64,000 bases of DNA from contig NZ_MAUE01000023.1 in NCBI RefSeq assembly GCF_001702265.1, positions 101,838 through 165,837 on the forward strand, read 5' to 3'. This document shows, piece by piece, positions 43,767 through 51,648 of the stretch. The translations under genes and the position numbers were made by a program. Within the stretch, counting starts at the first letter, position 1, and each line of letters begins with the position of its first letter. The DNA is from Pseudomonas aylmerensis (GTDB taxonomy: Bacteria; Pseudomonadota; Gammaproteobacteria; Pseudomonadales; Pseudomonadaceae). The notes under the pieces were generated by a model. That model ran no database searches. It worked only from the letters and a program-made list of their open reading frames with translations, and was not told where the DNA came from.

Positions 43767-43873
43767 TGCGGCAAGCCTGTTTAGTGTGGTGAACCATTTG
43801 CTGTGGTGAACCGGCTCGTTGTGGTGAACCGGGTTGTTGTGGCGAGCGGGTTTACTGTGGCGAGCGGGCTTGC
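43767..43873 (+). repeat. 18-nt degenerate repeat ladder leading into a REP
   Basis: Units starting TGYGGYRA recur at 43767, 43785, 43802, 43820, 43838 and 43856, a period of 18 nt (one of 17). The units become more like the REP head toward the right, and the last is the REP head itself. A similar 18-nt ladder precedes the REP inside aprF. Confidence 0.65.
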
Positions 43874-44004
43874 CCCGCGTTGGGCTGCGCAGCAGCCCCA
43901 TTCAGTGAGCATGCGGTGTATCAGGTACTCATCTGAGGCTGGTTTGGGGGCTGCTTCGCAGCCCAACGCGGGCGGTGCGACGATTCGACAAGCCCGCTCG
44001 CCAC
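43856..44004. repeat. REPIN-like inverted REP pair
   Basis: The first REP (43856-43900) starts TGTGGCGAGCGGGCTTGCCC and its 45 nt are identical to 54346-54390 in aprF. An inverted copy follows at 43944-44004, ending AAGCCCGCTCGCCACA. About 40 nt lie between the arms. The palindromic GGGCTGCGCAGCAGCCC inside the first arm should fold into a hairpin. Together they match the REPIN arrangement found in P. fluorescens. Confidence 0.75.
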
Positions 44005-44097
44005 AAAAGAAAGGAAAAGCCACCTTCTGCAATAGGGCCACCCTGCACAATCGAGCCACCATCAAACCCCACCTCACACAACACCCCGCCCATTCAT

Positions 44098-44124
44098 CCC
44101 TGAGCCCTCCGGCTCAGGGATTTT
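44098..44124 (+). terminator. Hairpin at the end of the LuxR gene
   Basis: The stem CCCTGAGCC/GGCTCAGGG (9 bp) with a 4-nt loop is followed on the plus strand by ATTTT. The TGA of the leftward LuxR gene (44114-44116) lies in the right arm. It can end rightward transcription coming from the binding-protein gene and perhaps the LuxR transcript too. Confidence 0.6.
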
Positions 44125-44899
44125 CCAGATCATGCCCCAACGACTGGATAAACAACGAAAACAGCTCCGGCTGTGACGAAATATCCAGCTTCGCGTAAAG
44201 ATGCCGACGGTGCACCTTCACCGTGTCCGGCGAGATGTTCAGCCGCTCGGCCATGGCCTTGGAAGAGAACCCGCGCAGCACCAGGCGGGCGATTTCCAGT
44301 TCGCGGTCCGACAGCACGCCGCAGCCGAACTGGCCCAGTGCATCGCGAATCTGGCTGTCCATGGCCGGCGCGCGCTGGGTGCTCTGCTGCCAGTGCTGCT
44401 GCATCAATGGCAACACCCACGCCGCCAAGGTGGTCATCAGCCCGGTCTCATCGGCGCTGAAGCGCCTTTGCATCCCCAGCGACAACGACAACGTGCCCGC
44501 CCCAGGCAGTTGCAGGATGAATTGCACCTCGTCTTCCAGCACATTGTCGTGGAAGTAATTGAGGAAGTATTCACTCTGGCGAAAATGGTCCGGCGCCACT
44601 TCTTCCAGGCGGTACACGCCGCTGGCGTAGCCTTCGCGGCAAGCCTGGAAGAACGGGTCGAGCAGGTACAAGCCATTGAGGTACACCAGCATCGAGGCCG
44701 GCTTGCTGCTGGGCTGGGCGTCGTATTCTTCCAGGGCCTGGGGGGCGCCCTCCACGGGATAGTAAATCGCCAGGGCGTTATCGAACGGCAAACACTGGTG
44801 CAGCAACAGCACCAGCTGTTTCCAGAAGCGCTCGGTGCCGATGTGCGCGACGGTGCGGCCCAGCCCTGCGTGCATGCCGACTTCCCGGAACAGGCTCAT
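44114..44899 (-). CDS. LuxR-family transcriptional regulator
   Basis: 261 aa. The C-terminal helix-turn-helix is at about residues 195-255 (LSDRELEIARLVLRGFSSKA, SPDTVKVHRRHLYAKL). The N-terminal part has no receiver domain or autoinducer motif; it looks GAF-like. The ATG at 44899 has GGGAG upstream; an in-frame ATG at 44932 is less likely. Divergent from the permease/aminopeptidase pair over 199 nt, so it probably controls them. Confidence 0.85.
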   Translation of the reverse strand: MSLFREVGMHAGLGRTVAHIGTERFWKQLVLLLHQCLPFDNALAIYYPVEGAPQALEEYDAQPSSKPASMLVYLNGLYLLDPFFQACREGYASGVYRLEEVAPDHFRQSEYFLNYFHDNVLEDEVQFILQLPGAGTLSLSLGMQRRFSADETGLMTTLAAWVLPLMQQHWQQSTQRAPAMDSQIRDALGQFGCGVLSDRELEIARLVLRGFSSKAMAERLNISPDTVKVHRRHLYAKLDISSQPELFSLFIQSLGHDLENP

Positions 44900-45073
44900 G
44901 TAACAGGCTCCCGCCAGCAAAAGATCGGCCAAGGGTTCGGCTTTTGTCGGGTGCCGTCAAGGGGAGTACGCCAATAGGGGAATTGGCTGACATAAACCCA
45001 GCGTTTACCTTCGCCATTATCCAGTGGGAAACATATCCCGCGATATTCAGACTTTTCGTTTCTGCCTCACACC

Positions 45074-45081
45074 AAGAACAA
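45074..45081 (+). promoter_or_regulatory. Crc/Hfq CA motif before the APC permease
   Basis: AAGAACAA fits AANAANAA and sits just 5' of the AGAGG ribosome-binding site. It suggests carbon-catabolite repression of this uptake/peptidase pair. Confidence 0.5.
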
Positions 45082-45098
45082 CGACAGAGGATAACGAT

Positions 45099-46463
45099 AT
45101 GAGCACTTCACCCACGCCCGACGGCGTGCTGAAACCGACCCTGAGTGTCTTCGATGTGGTGGCCATCACCGTGTCCGCGGTGACGCCCGCCAGTTCCGTC
45201 TTCGTGATTGCGCCCTTTGCCATTCAACAGGCCGGCAGCGGGGTGTTCCTGGCGTTTGTGATGGCCGGGCTGCTGGCGCTGATGTTCGCTTTTTGCTACG
45301 CCGAACTGGGCCGCGCCCATAACAGTGCGGGCGGTGAATATGTGTATGCCAAGCGGGTGTTTGGGGGGATGGCCGGCTATGCGACGTTTCTGACGGTGCT
45401 GGTGATGTTGCTGTTTATCCCGCCGGTATTGGCCACGGGCGCCGCGACCTACCTGAACAACGCGCTGGGCACGCATTTCGACGCACAGACCGTCGCGCTG
45501 GTGATCGTGGTGTGCAGTTACGCGCTGGGCATCCTCAATATCAAGCTCAATGCCTGGATCACCGGCACGTGCCTGCTGTTGGAAGTCGCGGCGTTGCTGG
45601 TGATCGTGGTGATCGGCTTTGGCAATCCGGTGCAGCCCGCCAGTGTGCTGTTCCAACCGCAGATCGTCGAAAACGGCGTGTTGCACCTGGCGCCCTGGGC
45701 CTTGGTGATCGGCGCGGTGGGCATTGGTCTGTTTTCCTACAACGGCTATGGCCCGGCGGTGTTGCTCGCCGAAGACATGAAGTGCGGCGGCAAGGGCGTG
45801 CACAAGGCGGTGTTGTGGTCCCTGGGCCTGGTGGTCGTGATCGAACTGGTGCCGATTACCGCGCTGTTGATCGGCGCGCCGTCGCTGAGCGCGATGATCA
45901 GCAGCCCGGACCCGATCGGCTATCTGCTGACCAGCCATGGCAACGAAACCCTGTCGCGACTGGTCAGCGCGGGGATCTTCCTGTCGGTGTTCAACGCCAT
46001 CGTCGCCATCGTGATCCAGATCGGTCGCGTGGTGTTCAGCAGCGGGCGGGATGCGCTGTGGACGCCTACCATCAATAAGCTGTTCACCCGCATCCATCCG
46101 CGCTGGGATTCGCCTTGGCTGGCCACGCTGTTCCTGGCGATCCCGTCGGCGCTGCTGAGCTTCAGCTCCAACCTGGCCGATCTCACCTCGTTCAGCGTGC
46201 TGCTGATCATGCTGGTGTACCTGGTGGTGGCGTTGAGCGCGTTGATGAGCCGCGTACTGCTGCGCGACCGCGAGCACCCTTACCGCATGCCGCTCTGGCC
46301 GCTGCCGGCGCTGGTGGCCGTGCTGGGCGCCGGGTACCTGTTAGTGACCTTGCTGGTGGCAGCCTCGGTGCGCGACATCATGATCATCATCGGCTTGCTG
46401 GCCTTGTCGGTGATTCTGTATTGCATCAGTGGCCGGTTGAGTCCGGCGTTCCAGAAATTGTAA
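45099..46463 (+). CDS. APC-family amino acid/amine permease
   Basis: 454 aa inner-membrane transporter with about 12 helices. The first helix contains FDVVAITVSAVTPASSVFVI, a variant of the APC substrate loop, and later come YAELGRAHNSAGGEYVYAKR and GIGLFSYNGYGPAVLLAEDM, both typical of APC importers. Start at 45099 after AGAGGATAACG. It precedes the aminopeptidase by 9 nt, so the two form an operon that probably takes up a short amide or beta-peptide and hydrolyses it. Confidence 0.88.
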   Translation: MSTSPTPDGVLKPTLSVFDVVAITVSAVTPASSVFVIAPFAIQQAGSGVFLAFVMAGLLALMFAFCYAELGRAHNSAGGEYVYAKRVFGGMAGYATFLTVLVMLLFIPPVLATGAATYLNNALGTHFDAQTVALVIVVCSYALGILNIKLNAWITGTCLLLEVAALLVIVVIGFGNPVQPASVLFQPQIVENGVLHLAPWALVIGAVGIGLFSYNGYGPAVLLAEDMKCGGKGVHKAVLWSLGLVVVIELVPITALLIGAPSLSAMISSPDPIGYLLTSHGNETLSRLVSAGIFLSVFNAIVAIVIQIGRVVFSSGRDALWTPTINKLFTRIHPRWDSPWLATLFLAIPSALLSFSSNLADLTSFSVLLIMLVYLVVALSALMSRVLLRDREHPYRMPLWPLPALVAVLGAGYLLVTLLVAASVRDIMIIIGLLALSVILYCISGRLSPAFQKL

Positions 46464-46472
46464 GGAGTGGTT

Positions 46473-47576
46473 ATGCGTGCACGTCAACTAGGCATCACTT
46501 TGGGGCTGGGTGTCCCCGGCGAATTGAATGCCATCACCGATGTTCCCGGGGTGCGGGTCGGCCACAGTACGCTCAACACGCGCATTGATGGCAAGCAGGT
46601 GCGCACCGGGGTGACCGTGGTGCAGCCACGGGCCGGGGAGGCGCGCCAGCAACCGTGCTTCGCCGGTTACCACGTGCTCAACGGCAATGGCGATGCCACC
46701 GGCCTGGAGTGGATCAGCGAGGCGGGCCTGTTGACCACGCCGCTGGCCATCACCAACACCCACAGCATCGGCATTGTGCGCGACACCTTGATCGCCCTGG
46801 AGCGCGAGCGCCTGGCGGACCCGGCGGTGTACTGGTGCATGCCGGTGGTGATGGAAACCTACGATGGCCTGCTCAATGACATCTGGGGCCAGCACGTAAA
46901 GCCTGCGCATGTGCGCGAGGCGCTGGATAACGCCGCCGGTGGCCCGGTGCAGGAGGGTGCCGTCGGCGGTGGTACGGGGATGATCTGCCATGAATTCAAG
47001 GGCGGCATCGGCAGCGCCTCGCGCTGCTTGCCGGCGGAGCAGGGTGGCTGGACCGTCGGCGTGCTGGTGCAGGCCAACCATGGTAAACGCCAGGAATTAC
47101 GCGTCGACGGCTACCCGGTGGGGCGTCAGTTGCTGGATATCCCCTCGCCGTTTGCCGAGCGCGGCACGCCGGGGATGGGCTCGATCGTGGTGATCATCGC
47201 CACGGACGCACCCTTGCTGCCGCATCAGTGCCAGCGCCTGGCGCAACGCGCATCCATCGGCATCGCGCGCACCGGCGGCGGTACCGAGGATTCCAGCGGC
47301 GACCTGTTCCTGGCGTTCGCCACCGGCAACCACGACTTGCCGCCCGCCGATTACGCGCGCAAGGACCTGCCGCTGAGCAGCGCACTGCAGATGGTCAACA
47401 ACGATCATATTTCGCCGCTGTTCAGCGCGGCCGCCGAGGCGGTGGAGGAAGCCATCATCAACGCGATCCTGGCCGGGGAAGACATGCTGACCGACGCCGG
47501 CGTGAAAGTGCCTGGACTCGGCGCCGATACATTGTTGGAAGCACTCAGCAAGACCGGCTGGCGTCTGCCCCGGTAA
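46473..47576 (+). CDS. DmpA/P1-family aminopeptidase
   Basis: 367 aa Ntn-type peptidase of family S58 (DmpA, BapA). It is made as one chain that cuts itself before the catalytic Ser; here the site is GMG-SIVVIIATDAP, with G236-S237. Other family marks are DVPGVRVGHSTL at the start, NTHSIGIVRDTL, and GGGTGMICHEFKGGIGSASR. Members remove N-terminal residues from D-amino-acid or beta-amino-acid peptides and amides. The ATG at 46473 sits 5 nt after AAGGAG. Pairing with an APC permease and LuxR regulator suggests catabolic use. Confidence 0.9.
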   Translation: MRARQLGITLGLGVPGELNAITDVPGVRVGHSTLNTRIDGKQVRTGVTVVQPRAGEARQQPCFAGYHVLNGNGDATGLEWISEAGLLTTPLAITNTHSIGIVRDTLIALERERLADPAVYWCMPVVMETYDGLLNDIWGQHVKPAHVREALDNAAGGPVQEGAVGGGTGMICHEFKGGIGSASRCLPAEQGGWTVGVLVQANHGKRQELRVDGYPVGRQLLDIPSPFAERGTPGMGSIVVIIATDAPLLPHQCQRLAQRASIGIARTGGGTEDSSGDLFLAFATGNHDLPPADYARKDLPLSSALQMVNNDHISPLFSAAAEAVEEAIINAILAGEDMLTDAGVKVPGLGADTLLEALSKTGWRLPR

Positions 47577-47668
47577 TACGGGACACACAGGATTAATACG
47601 TTAAGGTAATGGCTATTTAGTGTTGTGAATGACACCCTGCCAATATATTGGATCCATTAATTAAGCAG

Positions 47669-47690
47669 GCCGCCCAAGTTGGGCGGCTTT
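47669..47690 (+). terminator. Rho-independent terminator after the aminopeptidase gene
   Basis: Stem GCCGCCC/GGGCGGC with loop AAGTT and a following TTT tract. It closes the permease/aminopeptidase operon. Confidence 0.75.
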
Positions 47691-47926
47691 ACTGCTATTT
47701 AATATTTAAATAACCGGCACGGTCTTTTGTCCGACAAAAACTCGCCGGCCCAATAAATACGGCCTTGAACTTCTGAAAGTTGCTGGCGTGCCACTGTTTT
47801 GCCAAAGAAATACAAGTGGACGAAAGATTTCAAGTTGTGTCAGTTTTCTTACGCCTTCAAAAGAGGCGAGTGATAGGACGATCTCGCCCGCGGGGTTCCT
47901 ATCGATCAAAACTGATGCATTTGCAA

Positions 47927-47936
47927 ACAAGGAAGT
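47927..47936 (+). promoter_or_regulatory. RsmA/RsmE binding site at the aprA ribosome-binding site
   Basis: ACAAGGAAGT matches the full consensus (A/U)CANGGANG(U/A) and contains the Shine-Dalgarno GGAAG, 7 nt before the aprA ATG. This is the expected layout for Gac/Rsm translational control, known for aprA in related strains. Confidence 0.65.
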
Positions 47937-47942
47937 ACGTTT

Positions 47943-49376
47943 ATGTCAAAAGTAAAAGAGCAGGCTATTGTGTCGGCGGCGCAAGTCAGCACGGCGTATT
48001 CGCAAATCGATAGCTTCAGCCATTTGTATGACCGTGGCGGCAACCTCACGGTCAATGGCAAACCGTCCTATTCCGTCGATCAGGCAGCCACCCAGCTGCT
48101 GCGCGACGGCGCTGCATACCGGGACGTGAACGGTAACGGCAAGATCGACCTGACCTACACCTTCCTGACCTCGGCCTCCTCGAGCACCCTGAACAAACAC
48201 GGGATCTCGGGTTTCAGCCAGTTCAACGCCCAGCAGAAAGACCAGGCGGTACTGGCGATGCAATCCTGGTCGGACGTGGCCAACGTGACCTTCACTGAGA
48301 AGGCCACCGGCGGCGATACCCACATGACCTTCGGCAACTACAGCGGCGGCCAGGACGGCGCGGCGGCCTTCGCCTACCTGCCCGGCACCGGCGCGGGCTA
48401 CGACGGCACCTCGTGGTACCTGACCAACAGCAGCTACACGCCCAACAAGACGCCGGACCTCAACAACTACGGCCGGCAGACCCTGACCCACGAAATCGGC
48501 CACACCCTAGGCCTGGCTCACCCTGGCGACTACAACGCCGGGAATGGCAACCCGACCTACAACGACGCGACCTATGGACAGGACACTCGCGGCTACAGCG
48601 TCATGAGTTACTGGAGCGAGAGCAACACCAACCAGAACTTCAGCAAAGGCGGGGTCGAGGCCTATGCGTCGGGCCCGTTGCTGGACGACATTGCGGCGAT
48701 CCAGAAGCTCTACGGTGCCAACTACAACACCCGCGCCGGCGACACCACCTACGGCTTCAACTCAAACACCGGGCGTGATTTCTACAGCGCCACCTCGAAT
48801 GCCGACAAGCTGGTGTTCTCGGTGTGGGACGGGGGCGGCAACGATACCCTGGACTTCTCCGGTTTTACCCAGAACCAGAAGATCAACCTCAATGAGGCGT
48901 CGTTTTCCGATGTCGGCGGCCTGGTGGGCAACGTGTCCATCGCCAAGGGCGTGACCATCGAGAACGCGTTCGGCGGTGCCGGCAACGACCTGATCATCGG
49001 CAATAACGCGGCCAACGTGATCAAGGGTGGCGCCGGCAACGACATCATCTACGGCGGTGGCGGTGCCGACCAACTGTGGGGCGGCGCGGGCAATGACACC
49101 TTTGTGTTCGGCGCCAGCTCCGACTCCAAGCCGGGTGCGGCAGACAAGATCTTTGACTTTACCTCGGGTTCGGACAAGATCGACCTCAGCGGCATCACCA
49201 AAGGCGCAGGCCTGACCTTCGTCAATGCCTTCACCGGGCATGCCGGCGATGCTGTACTGACCTACGCGGCAGGCACCAACCTGGGGACCCTGGCGGTCGA
49301 CTTCTCCGGTCACGGCGTGGCGGATTTCCTCGTCACTACCGTAGGCCAGGCGGCCGTCAGCGACATCGTGGCGTGA
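47943..49376 (+). CDS. aprA: Alkaline metalloprotease (serralysin, AprA/AprX)
   Basis: 477 aa secreted zinc protease. The zinc site HEIGHTLGLAH is at residues 183-193, followed by the Met-turn SVMSYW. The RTX calcium repeats GGAGNDLIIGNNAANV and GGAGNDIIYGGGGADQ lie around residues 345-390, and the C-terminal region (TTVGQAAVSDIVA) carries the type I secretion signal. No N-terminal Sec signal is present, as expected. Degrades milk and host proteins in related strains. It is followed by its inhibitor and the AprDEF exporter. Confidence 0.95.
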   Translation: MSKVKEQAIVSAAQVSTAYSQIDSFSHLYDRGGNLTVNGKPSYSVDQAATQLLRDGAAYRDVNGNGKIDLTYTFLTSASSSTLNKHGISGFSQFNAQQKDQAVLAMQSWSDVANVTFTEKATGGDTHMTFGNYSGGQDGAAAFAYLPGTGAGYDGTSWYLTNSSYTPNKTPDLNNYGRQTLTHEIGHTLGLAHPGDYNAGNGNPTYNDATYGQDTRGYSVMSYWSESNTNQNFSKGGVEAYASGPLLDDIAAIQKLYGANYNTRAGDTTYGFNSNTGRDFYSATSNADKLVFSVWDGGGNDTLDFSGFTQNQKINLNEASFSDVGGLVGNVSIAKGVTIENAFGGAGNDLIIGNNAANVIKGGAGNDIIYGGGGADQLWGGAGNDTFVFGASSDSKPGAADKIFDFTSGSDKIDLSGITKGAGLTFVNAFTGHAGDAVLTYAAGTNLGTLAVDFSGHGVADFLVTTVGQAAVSDIVA

Positions 49377-49382
49377 TGCACG

Positions 49383-49406
49383 AGCGCGGCGCTTCGGCGC
49401 CGCGCT
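49383..49406 (+). terminator. Strong TTCG hairpin between aprA and inh
   Basis: A perfect 10-bp stem AGCGCGGCGC/GCGCCGCGCT with a TTCG tetraloop, followed by TTG only. It lies 6 nt after the aprA stop and 20 nt before the inhibitor start. It may partly end transcription, or protect the 3' end of the aprA message and so raise protease over transporter. Confidence 0.65.
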
Positions 49407-49425
49407 TTGAGGATGGAGCCGCTCA

Positions 49426-49794
49426 ATGAAAGGTTTTTTTCAATCGATCGCCTGCGCTGTGCAGGTGATAGTCGTGTCGGCAGGAGCCCACGCAATGGCG
49501 AGCAGTCTTGTATTACCCAGCAGCGCCCAACTGGCGGGGCACTGGCAGTTGCACCAGGCGGATCAGGTCTGCGCCCTCGACCTGCTGGAACAGGCCAACG
49601 CCTTGGGCGGCGACGTGGCGTGCGTGGCGCAATGGTTGGGGGACACGCCCCGGACCTGGTCGCCGACCCCCGACGGCATCTGGCTGATGAACGCCGAAGG
49701 CAGCGGGATAACCCATTTGAATCGCCAGAAAGAAGGCGAATACCAGGGGCGCACGGCGTCGGGTGGCGTGGTGGTATTACACCGCGCGCCTTAG
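49426..49794 (+). CDS. inh: Alkaline protease inhibitor (Inh/AprI)
   Basis: 122 aa. The signal peptide MKGFFQSIACAVQVIVVSAG is followed by HAMA and the mature start SSLVLPSSAQLAGHW, whose N-terminal tail plugs the serralysin active site in this family. Two Cys (QVCALDL and DVACVAQW) form the usual disulphide. It keeps the protease silent in the periplasm. It lies between aprA and aprD, as in other P. fluorescens. Confidence 0.9.
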   Translation: MKGFFQSIACAVQVIVVSAGAHAMASSLVLPSSAQLAGHWQLHQADQVCALDLLEQANALGGDVACVAQWLGDTPRTWSPTPDGIWLMNAEGSGITHLNRQKEGEYQGRTASGGVVVLHRAP

Positions 49795-49896
49795 TTGCCG
49801 TTATAACGCTATAACTCAAGTTTATTAGTTGGCCGCTCCTGATCGGGGGTGCGGGCAACTATTGCGTGTCGTTTGGTTCAAGGAAGATAAACCACT

Positions 49897-51648
49897 ATGG
49901 CCAAGCCTATTGCCGTGGCGCCTTTATTCAAGGCGCTGGGTGAATACAAGAGCATCCTGATCAGTGTCGGCTGTTTTACCGCGCTGATTAACCTGTTGAT
50001 GCTGGTGCCGTCGATTTACATGCTGCAAGTGTATGACCGCGTGCTGTCCTCGCAGAATGAAACCACCCTGGTCATGTTGACGCTGATGGTCGTGGGGTTC
50101 TTTGCGTTTATTGGCACACTGGAAGTTATCCGCAGTTTTATCGTGATCCGTATTGGCAGCCAGTTGGAACGCCGTTTCAACTTGCGCGTGTACAAGGCCG
50201 CTTTTGAACGCAACCTGCAACGCGGTCAGGGGCATGCCGGCCAGGCGCTGGGCGACTTGACCCTGTTGCGCCAGTTCATCACCGGCCCGGCGCTGTTCGC
50301 GTTTTTCGATGCGCCATGGTTTCCCCTCTACCTGCTGGTGATTTTCCTCTTCAACGTGTGGCTCGGGGTCCTGGCCACGGCGGGTGCGGTGCTGCTGATC
50401 GGCCTGGCGTGCCTCAACGAATACCTGACTAAAAAGCCCTTGGGCGAGGCGGGCGCCTATTCCCAGCAATCGAGCCAACTGGCCACCAGCCATTTGCACA
50501 ACGCCGAGACCATCCAGGCCATGGGCATGCTCGGTGCCCTGCGCAAACGCTGGTTTGCCGTGCATTCGCAATTTCTGGGGTTGCAGAACACCGCCAGCGA
50601 CACCGGTTCGGTGATCACGTCCTTGAGCAAATCCCTGCGTCTGTGCCTGCAATCACTGGTGTTGGGCCTGGGCGCATTGCTGGTGATCAAGGGCGATATG
50701 ACTGCCGGGATGATGATCGCAGGCTCCATCCTGATGGGCCGCGTACTGAGCCCCATCGACCAGTTGATCGCGGTGTGGAAACAGTGGAGTTCGGCCAAGT
50801 TGGCCTACCAACGCCTGGACGATCTGCTGCGTGAATTCCCTCCCGACAGCGAGCCGATGAAGCTCCCGGCGCCGCAGGGCCAGATGAGTTTCGAGCAGGT
50901 CAGCGCGGGGCCGCCCGGACGGCGCACGCCGACCCTGCATCAGGTCAGCTTCACCCTGGGCGCCGGCGAAGTCCTCGGCGTGCTCGGCGCTTCCGGTTCC
51001 GGCAAATCCACCCTGGCCCGCGTGCTGGTGGGGGTGTGGCCAACCCTGGGCGGCACCGTGCGCCTGGATGGCGCCGACATCCATCGCTGGGACCGCGAAG
51101 ACCTCGGCCCGCACATTGGCTATCTGCCCCAGGACATTGAATTGTTCAGCGGCAGCATCGCCGACAACATCGCGCGTTTTCGCCAGGCCGATCCGGCCTT
51201 GGTCGTGCAGGCTGCGCATCAGGCCGGCGTGCATGAGCTGATTCTGCGCCTGCCGCACGGCTACGACACGCTGCTCGGCGACAACGGCGGCGGCCTCTCT
51301 GGTGGGCAGAAGCAGCGTGTGGCCCTGGCCCGCGCCCTGTATGGCGGGCCGCGCCTGATCGTGCTGGATGAGCCCAACTCCAACCTCGACACCGTCGGCG
51401 AAGCGGCCCTGGCCAGCGCCATTGTGCAGATGAAAGCCCAAGGCAGCAGCGTGGTACTGGTCACCCATCGCTCTTCGGCATTGGCCCAGGCCGACAAATT
51501 GCTGGTGCTCAACGAAGGCCGCCTGCAGGCGTTCGGCCCGAGCCAGGAGGTGTTGCGCGCATTGTCCGGCCAGCCGGAAGCACCGAAGGAAAGGCCCGGT
51601 GTGAGTTTCAGTCGTCAGTATCAAGCGGGAAGGAATCCAGGCGCATGA
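49897..51648 (+). CDS. aprD: Type I secretion ABC transporter (AprD)
   Basis: 583 aa inner-membrane ATPase of the protease/lipase exporter. Six membrane helices occupy about residues 20-300, then the nucleotide-binding domain: Walker A GASGSGKST, signature LSGGQKQRVALARAL, Walker B LIVLDEPNSNLD and a switch His in VTHRSSA. It works with AprE and AprF and recognises the C-terminal signals of AprA and LipA. ATGA overlap with aprE. Confidence 0.94.
   Translation: MAKPIAVAPLFKALGEYKSILISVGCFTALINLLMLVPSIYMLQVYDRVLSSQNETTLVMLTLMVVGFFAFIGTLEVIRSFIVIRIGSQLERRFNLRVYKAAFERNLQRGQGHAGQALGDLTLLRQFITGPALFAFFDAPWFPLYLLVIFLFNVWLGVLATAGAVLLIGLACLNEYLTKKPLGEAGAYSQQSSQLATSHLHNAETIQAMGMLGALRKRWFAVHSQFLGLQNTASDTGSVITSLSKSLRLCLQSLVLGLGALLVIKGDMTAGMMIAGSILMGRVLSPIDQLIAVWKQWSSAKLAYQRLDDLLREFPPDSEPMKLPAPQGQMSFEQVSAGPPGRRTPTLHQVSFTLGAGEVLGVLGASGSGKSTLARVLVGVWPTLGGTVRLDGADIHRWDREDLGPHIGYLPQDIELFSGSIADNIARFRQADPALVVQAAHQAGVHELILRLPHGYDTLLGDNGGGLSGGQKQRVALARALYGGPRLIVLDEPNSNLDTVGEAALASAIVQMKAQGSSVVLVTHRSSALAQADKLLVLNEGRLQAFGPSQEVLRALSGQPEAPKERPGVSFSRQYQAGRNPGA

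Larger units (their letters stand above)
47577..47942. other. Gap of about 370 nt upstream of aprA
   Basis: Contains a 12-bp perfect palindrome CCAATATATTGG (47640-47651), a terminator (47669-47690) and the AT-rich promoter region of aprA, which ends in an RsmA/RsmE-type site at 47927. An open frame of 74 codons on the minus strand (47706-47930) has no family or ribosome site. Confidence 0.5.

Noticed and set aside
43767..43873. 18-nt repeats considered as a CRISPR-like array
   Set aside because: No unique spacers between repeats, the units grade into a REP, and there are no cas genes.
47706..47930. 74-codon minus-strand frame upstream of aprA
   Set aside because: Lies in the promoter region of aprA, no ribosome site or family.
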